From positions 1 to 64,000 of the forward strand of contig CAYZTT010000002.1 in the NCBI GenBank assembly GCA_964481835.1: DNA of 64,000 nucleotides, read 5' to 3'. The translations under genes were made by a program, and so were the position numbers. This DNA is from JABIBT01 sp964481835. Its GTDB lineage: Archaea > Nanobdellota > Nanobdellia > SCGC-AAA011-G17 > PNOQ01. The notes beneath the pieces are model-generated. The model worked only from the letters and a program-made list of their open reading frames with translations. It had not been told where the DNA came from and searched no databases. Position 1 is the stretch's first letter; each line of letters begins with the position of its first letter. Below are positions 60,144 through 64,000 of this stretch, in pieces.

Positions 60144-60479
60144 ATGAATAGGCAAGTTGCTAGGGAAGAAGAAGTGGGTTTGACAGGGGTTGTAGATGGG
60201 GAGTACGTCCCCCCAGATAAATTCACCAGCAGATATCTATTGGCTGCTACTGCTAAGGGGGGCTGGGAGTCTACGGTCGCTAGTACTCACTATCTTGGAA
60301 AACTAGGGAAGGCCTTGGTTTTCAACCATCCGCCCAGAATTCTGGAGGGGGTTTTAGCATTTGGTCGCTCACTGTTTGATATTGCTGGCTACATGATGGA
60401 ATTTAACCGAAACATAAATTCTACGAAGATACCAGAAAACGATTTAGAACGGTCTCAACAGTGTGTGGATCTTGGGTAG
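60144..60479 (+). CDS. Hypothetical protein, possibly first part of a split gene
   Basis: A 111-aa protein of unknown function with a moderately hydrophobic centre (about 55-85) and no signal peptide; an ATTATAAAT box about 28-30 nt upstream serves it. It overlaps the next frame by 19 bp in a different frame, so either two coupled proteins or one frameshifted protein is encoded. Confidence 0.5.
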   Translation: MNRQVAREEEVGLTGVVDGEYVPPDKFTSRYLLAATAKGGWESTVASTHYLGKLGKALVFNHPPRILEGVLAFGRSLFDIAGYMMEFNRNINSTKIPENDLERSQQCVDLG

Positions 60480-60658
60480 ATGGGGTAAATCTTGTTTCTG
60501 CTTTGGCCGGAACTGCCACCGCATATGCACTTCCATTCAAGGCCCCAACCAATCCATTGGCATATATCCCTGCGATTGTGAATACGGCTGGACTTATTGG
60601 GAGGGGCATAAAACATAGAAAAGAGGTCTATAATTTTTTTAGAAACCCCTGCGATTAA
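60461..60658 (+). CDS. Hypothetical small membrane-like protein overlapping 60144 gene
   Basis: A 65-aa frame starting at GTG 60461 (MCGSWVDG) with one or two moderately hydrophobic Ala/Gly helices and a basic tail (RGIKHRKEVYNFFRN). No ribosome site is seen before the GTG. It might be the second part of the upstream gene after a +1/-1 shift. It ends 4 bp into the convergent gene. Confidence 0.4.
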   Translation: MCGSWVDGVNLVSALAGTATAYALPFKAPTNPLAYIPAIVNTAGLIGRGIKHRKEVYNFFRNPCD

Positions 60659-61236
60659 CTTTTTTTCCTATTTTTTATGAGATATGTTGCAGCTATTGAG
60701 CCCCCCACAAAATTATAGAGTAAGTCTAATGCATTATTATAATACGTCCCCACGCGGGGTCCTGCATCAAGAAGAACCACTGCGATAAGTTCTATGATTT
60801 CATATATTGCTCCGATCCCTAGTGTGATTAAAACTAACATGGAAAAGAAAATTTTGGGATTCTTATTTAGTATGGGCATAAATTGCCTTTCAAATATTGC
60901 GAAGATCAGAAATGCAATTACAAAGCAGCCCAGAAGATGCATTATATTATCATATCTTAACCATAAAAACCAGATATCATAGAGCTTTTGGCCATTGAAA
61001 TAGAGATTGCTTCCCGCCAGATTAGCAACCCAAAGTAGGGAGAGTGCTAGATAATGTTTAAATCTCAAGTTTAATCCATCCCTATATAAGAAAAGTATAA
61101 CTATTACTGCGAGGTATATTAAAACAGAATAATAGAGTATCTCATAGTTTTTTATTTGAAAGGCCAACCTAGTGAATACCACCACATATGTTACGGTGAA
61201 TATTGTTAATAACTTCAACTTTAGGGATTCTTTCAT
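60655..61236 (-). CDS. Multi-helix membrane protein (DUF2238-like)
   Basis: A 193-aa integral membrane protein with about five to six helices and the conserved pieces YDNIMHLLGCFVIA (95-108), GIGAIYEIIELIAV and DLLYNFVGGSIAA, which resemble the DUF2238 (YjdF) family. His, Asp and Glu residues in the helices may form an active or metal site. Function unknown. Confidence 0.72.
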   Translation of the reverse strand: MKESLKLKLLTIFTVTYVVVFTRLAFQIKNYEILYYSVLIYLAVIVILFLYRDGLNLRFKHYLALSLLWVANLAGSNLYFNGQKLYDIWFLWLRYDNIMHLLGCFVIAFLIFAIFERQFMPILNKNPKIFFSMLVLITLGIGAIYEIIELIAVVLLDAGPRVGTYYNNALDLLYNFVGGSIAATYLIKNRKKS

Positions 61237-61267
61237 TGTTTTGAATGTTAAAATATAAATTTATAAA

Positions 61268-61777
61268 TTATTCTATTAAATATACATAAAGCGTCTCAAA
61301 ATCAATCTTTTCTTGATCTATTTTTTTGAATTTGTAGTTTAGTCTTTCCAATGTTTTATCTACATCAGGGGTTAGGGAAGAGAATACAATCAATATCTTG
61401 CCATCTTTATTTAGGTGTTCTTTTGCTTGTTCTAAAAACCTAGTTAGAACTTCATTTCCTTTTTTCCCACCGGTTGTGGAGAGTTTTGAATCTTCTGGTT
61501 CTAATGGTTCTTCTGGAAGATAGGGTGGATTAAATATGATTAAATCAAACTTTTCTTTTATGTTTTCAAAAAGATCCGAGTGTATTGTTTTTATTGTTAA
61601 ATTCTCTAAACATCTTGGATTAATATCGGAAGCTGTAACTTCTGCCCCAAGTTTATCTGCTTCAATTGCTTGGATTCCGGATCCGGTCCCAACGTCTAAT
61701 ACCTTCATTCCTTTTTTTATATACTTCTTTAATTGTTTTTTTAGAAGAAAAGAATCTTCGGCAGGTTCGTAAATCAT
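61268..61777 (-). CDS. HemK/Mtq2-like N5-glutamine methyltransferase
   Basis: A 169-aa class I methyltransferase: SAM motif I VLDVGTGSGIQA, ASDINPR, and catalytic IIFNPPYLPEEP. The NPPY motif and short length match the HemK-related group that methylates release factor aRF1 (GGQ glutamine) with Trm112 in archaea and eukaryotes. Its start overlaps the upstream HTH gene by 4 bp. Confidence 0.85.
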   Translation of the reverse strand: MIYEPAEDSFLLKKQLKKYIKKGMKVLDVGTGSGIQAIEADKLGAEVTASDINPRCLENLTIKTIHSDLFENIKEKFDLIIFNPPYLPEEPLEPEDSKLSTTGGKKGNEVLTRFLEQAKEHLNKDGKILIVFSSLTPDVDKTLERLNYKFKKIDQEKIDFETLYVYLIE

Positions 61778-62229
61778 TTTAATGCTTTAAAATATTCTTC
61801 AACTCTTTCTAGTATGTTGTTTAAATGAAAATTCTTAATTCTTTTTTCAAAGATTTCGTTAAGTTCTTGGAATTCGGTTATCCGGTAGTCTGTTTTTATG
61901 TTTTCAATTATATGTAAATCTTTAAGCCTCTTTAACTGTCTTCGAACGTTTGATGATGCGACTCCCTTTAAGGGAAGTTTGTATTTTTTTCTGTTTTGTA
62001 TTACTTGATCCCTAATTTCTTCTGAGTTCATTAATAATTTATCTTTTTTATTTTTCATTAACACTTGAAAAACATCGACAATTATGTCTCTTGAGTCCCC
62101 TGGCTGCAATAGCCCTACCGAGAGGCATAATTTTCTTGTTAAATCTCTCTTAGAAGCAGTGTATGGCTTTTCATATCTTCTTAATGTGATTTCAGATAAT
62201 GGGATGTCTTTTGAAATTGTTTTTGGCAT
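61774..62229 (-). CDS. Conserved archaeal winged-helix-like protein
   Basis: A 151-aa protein beginning MPKTISKDIPLSEITLRRYEKPY, a wording I associate with a conserved archaeal HTH family. The middle (LCLSVGLLQPGDSRDIIVDVFQVL) and VRRQLKRLKDLHIIENI fit a winged helix. Probably a transcription regulator. Operon with the HemK-like gene (4-bp overlap). Confidence 0.7.
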   Translation of the reverse strand: MPKTISKDIPLSEITLRRYEKPYTASKRDLTRKLCLSVGLLQPGDSRDIIVDVFQVLMKNKKDKLLMNSEEIRDQVIQNRKKYKLPLKGVASSNVRRQLKRLKDLHIIENIKTDYRITEFQELNEIFEKRIKNFHLNNILERVEEYFKALK

Positions 62230-62296
62230 AATTGAGAAATGATGTATATTGTTTAAATAGTTTTGGATTCTCTAATGATAATTATTATAAGTTTGT

Positions 62297-62719
62297 ATGG
62301 ATTCGCTAATTTTGATGGATGGGCCAAAAATTGAAGTGAGTGATTTGAAGGGTCTTGAGGGTGTCGAACTTGAAGTGTCGGAGAGAGAATTGGGGATAGC
62401 TGGAAAGCTATTATCCGTCTGGGCAGAAGACTGCAATGGTTTTATTTGTCCCCAAGTAGAGGGTTTTCATATCGGGGGCTACCTTTTAGCTAGAGTGGGA
62501 ATTCCAGTAGCAGATAGAACTGCGGTTGCTATTGGATCTCGAGGAAATATTTTTAAGATTTGGGCAGATTTAAGTGAAGAGGGTGGAAGGGACCTAAATT
62601 ATTTTTGCCCATTTAATGTTCCAGAAGGTTATGATTTAACTTCCGCTCAATGGAGTTGTGAATCCGATGATTATGGCCCGCATGTAAGAATTCTTATACC
62701 AAAGAAAACAAATGTTTAA
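62297..62719 (+). CDS. Hypothetical protein
   Basis: A 140-aa soluble-looking protein. The TATA-like ATTATAAGT box is only about 10 nt before ATG 62297 but about 28 nt before the in-frame ATG at 62315 (MDGPKIEVSD), which is the better leaderless start. The sequence is Gly- and acid-rich with no recognised motif. Function unknown. Confidence 0.55.
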   Translation: MDSLILMDGPKIEVSDLKGLEGVELEVSERELGIAGKLLSVWAEDCNGFICPQVEGFHIGGYLLARVGIPVADRTAVAIGSRGNIFKIWADLSEEGGRDLNYFCPFNVPEGYDLTSAQWSCESDDYGPHVRILIPKKTNV

Positions 62720-62746
62720 ATATCGGAAAATATTTGGATAGTTAAA

Positions 62747-63100
62747 ATGGCAGATTTAATAGCAGTACTATCTACAGGCAAAGGAACCTGGGGGCATGTT
62801 AATGGTTTAATTAATGGTGAAGAGTGGGGCAAAATATACTTACTAACTAATGATTTTGGGAAAGACACTTTCAAAGCAAATGAAAAAACTGAGCTTATAG
62901 TCTTGAATTTCAATGATAAAGTTGAAGGCTTAGCAAAAGATATGGAAGCTAAACTTAAGGATAAAGTTTCGGGAGAAGTGGGAGTAAATTTTATCTCTGG
63001 TGCGGGAAAAGAACATATGGCTCTCGTTTCTGCTTTGATGAAACTTGGTGTAGGCTTCAGATTAATGGCTTCCACTATGGATGGAGTTAAAGAGCTATAG
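62747..63100 (+). CDS. Hypothetical protein, Rossmann-like
   Basis: A 117-aa protein with an alternating beta-alpha pattern: LIAVLSTGKGTWGHVNGLI, KIYLLTNDFGKD, LIVLNFN and VNFISGAGKEHMALVSALM. It looks like a small Rossmann-type fold, possibly a nucleotide or ligand sensor; I recognise no family. A GTTTAAATATC box lies about 27-30 nt upstream. It lies 35 bp before the Orc1/Cdc6 gene. Confidence 0.6.
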   Translation: MADLIAVLSTGKGTWGHVNGLINGEEWGKIYLLTNDFGKDTFKANEKTELIVLNFNDKVEGLAKDMEAKLKDKVSGEVGVNFISGAGKEHMALVSALMKLGVGFRLMASTMDGVKEL

Positions 63101-63135
63101 TAAGATTTATATCTAACCCCTCTCTTTCTTTTTAT

Positions 63136-64000
63136 ATGGGATTATTTGATGACATTTTGCATGATAACGAATCGCTTTTTATTAATGCGCAGGCGCTTGA
63201 CTATGATTATGTACCTAGAGAGATCCCGCACAGAGAGAACCAACAACATTATATCGCAGATGTCATTAAACCATTATTTCAAAGAAAATCTGGAAGGAAC
63301 CTATTTATTTTTGGTGCACCTGGAATTGGAAAAACGGTTGCAGTAAAACATGTTTTAAGAGAATTGAATGATAAAACGGATGACATATTTACTGTTTATG
63401 TAAATTGTTGGAAAAAAGATACTAGCTATAAGATTCTTATGGATATTTGTGAACAATTGGAATATAAATGGGTCCACAACAAAAGAACGGATGAGCTAAT
63501 GAAAGTTGTTAGCGATATAGTCAACAAAAAATCTGTTGTTATAGTTTTGGATGAAGTCGATAGGGTTAAGGAATTGGACATCATATATAACTTCTCTGAG
63601 GATTTTTATAAGAAGTGTGTTTTTATGGTTGCAAATGATTCTGAATGGCTAGTCAATCTAGATGACAGGATAAAATCCAGATTAAATTCGGACACCTTGG
63701 AATTTAAACCATATAATTATCAGGAAACTTTTGATATCTTGAAACAAAGGGCAGGATTTGCTTTTGTAGAGAATGTTGTTGATGAGGGGGTTTTAGAATT
63801 AGTCGCAAATAGGGCATTTGAAAATGGAGATGTTCGTACCGGCGTGTTCCTATTGAGGGAAAGCGGGAATATAGCCGAGATGAAGGCATCAAGAAAGGTA
63901 TTGGTTGAACATTGCGAAAAGGCAATTGAGAACCTTGATAATTTTAAGATAAAAAAGAAGGAAGATTTTGGTATAGAAGAAGGGAAAATCTTGGATTTGA
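63136..64000 (+). CDS. cdc6: Orc1/Cdc6-family replication initiator, 3' truncated by window edge
   Basis: An open frame of 288 codons running off the right edge. AAA+ features: GAPGIGKT Walker A (about 60-67), VIVLDEVDR Walker B, NDSEW sensor-1 region, and DRIKSRLNSDTLEF arginine-finger/box VII region. Such proteins bind archaeal replication origins and load MCM. The C-terminal winged helix is beyond the window. Origins often lie next to these genes; I see no origin repeat in the 35 bp upstream. Confidence 0.9.
   Translation, partial: MGLFDDILHDNESLFINAQALDYDYVPREIPHRENQQHYIADVIKPLFQRKSGRNLFIFGAPGIGKTVAVKHVLRELNDKTDDIFTVYVNCWKKDTSYKILMDICEQLEYKWVHNKRTDELMKVVSDIVNKKSVVIVLDEVDRVKELDIIYNFSEDFYKKCVFMVANDSEWLVNLDDRIKSRLNSDTLEFKPYNYQETFDILKQRAGFAFVENVVDEGVLELVANRAFENGDVRTGVFLLRESGNIAEMKASRKVLVEHCEKAIENLDNFKIKKKEDFGIEEGKILDL

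Noticed and set aside
1..64000. Bacterial contamination as the source of the bacterial-type synthetases
   Set aside because: The genes are interleaved with archaeal ribosomal, TFE, GatE and tRNA genes and have the same TATA-box promoters, so transfer is the better reading.

Overview
The window reads as a chromosomal segment of an AT-rich archaeon of the DPANN group, most like Pacearchaeota/Woesearchaeota. The archaeal markers are ribosomal proteins L15e, P1/L12, P0/L10 and L1, TFE-alpha, GatE, NreA, archaeal-type AsnRS and ProRS, an XPD-type helicase, a MacB-type surface operon with an archaeosortase, and an Orc1/Cdc6 gene cut by the right edge. Most genes have a TATA-like box about 25-30 nt before the start codon, which fits leaderless archaeal transcription. 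Genes inside operons and several secreted proteins carry GGAGG-type ribosome sites instead. Coding density is very high, with many 4-base ATGA overlaps and convergent overlaps. I saw no rRNA, CRISPR array, transposase or prophage block, and no stretch over 300 bases lacks a gene.

Layout. 1-5 kb: lineage-specific unknown genes, gatE and a Nudix hydrolase. 5-10 kb: tldE-like protease subunit, a tiny RHS-core secreted protein with an HExxH membrane tail, a RecB-type nuclease and an ABC exporter. 10-16 kb: small membrane proteins, the helicase, two related secreted proteins joined by a visible duplication scar, and zinc-ribbon proteins. 16-22 kb: tldD, an ArmA/FmrO-like rRNA methyltransferase, cysS, aspS, asnS. 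22-30 kb: amino-acid permease, unknown gene, Ca2+ P-type ATPase, tRNA-Arg, proS. 30-37 kb: transglutaminase, DHH phosphoesterase, rpl15e, an AbrB-like gene with a coupled partner, nreA, site-2 protease, TFE. 37-49 kb: beta-helix surface protein, alaS, dockerin-like lipoprotein, vWA protein, a sigma-70-like protein, membrane-anchored HTH, leuS, two tRNAs. 49-56 kb: surface-protein/MacB ABC operon and archaeosortase. 56-64 kb: coiled-coil protein, P1-P0-L1, polysaccharide deacetylase, HemK-like methyltransferase, HTH protein, Orc1/Cdc6.

Most striking observations. (1) The 320-aa product at 44577-45539 can be read in order as sigma-70 regions 2, 3 and 4, yet it sits behind an archaeal TATA box among archaeal genes. 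(2) GatE and a bacterial-type AspRS both lack the GAD insertion domain, cleanly replaced by short linkers. (3) Asp, Cys, Ala and Leu synthetases look bacterial or CPR-like, while Asn and Pro synthetases look archaeal. (4) A secreted minimal RHS core is fused to an HExxH membrane domain. (5) The 8-mer GTAGTAAC (or GTAGTTAC) recurs in promoters of unknown-function genes, including twice around the promoter of an AbrB-like regulator. All family assignments are by reading motifs; no database search was run.
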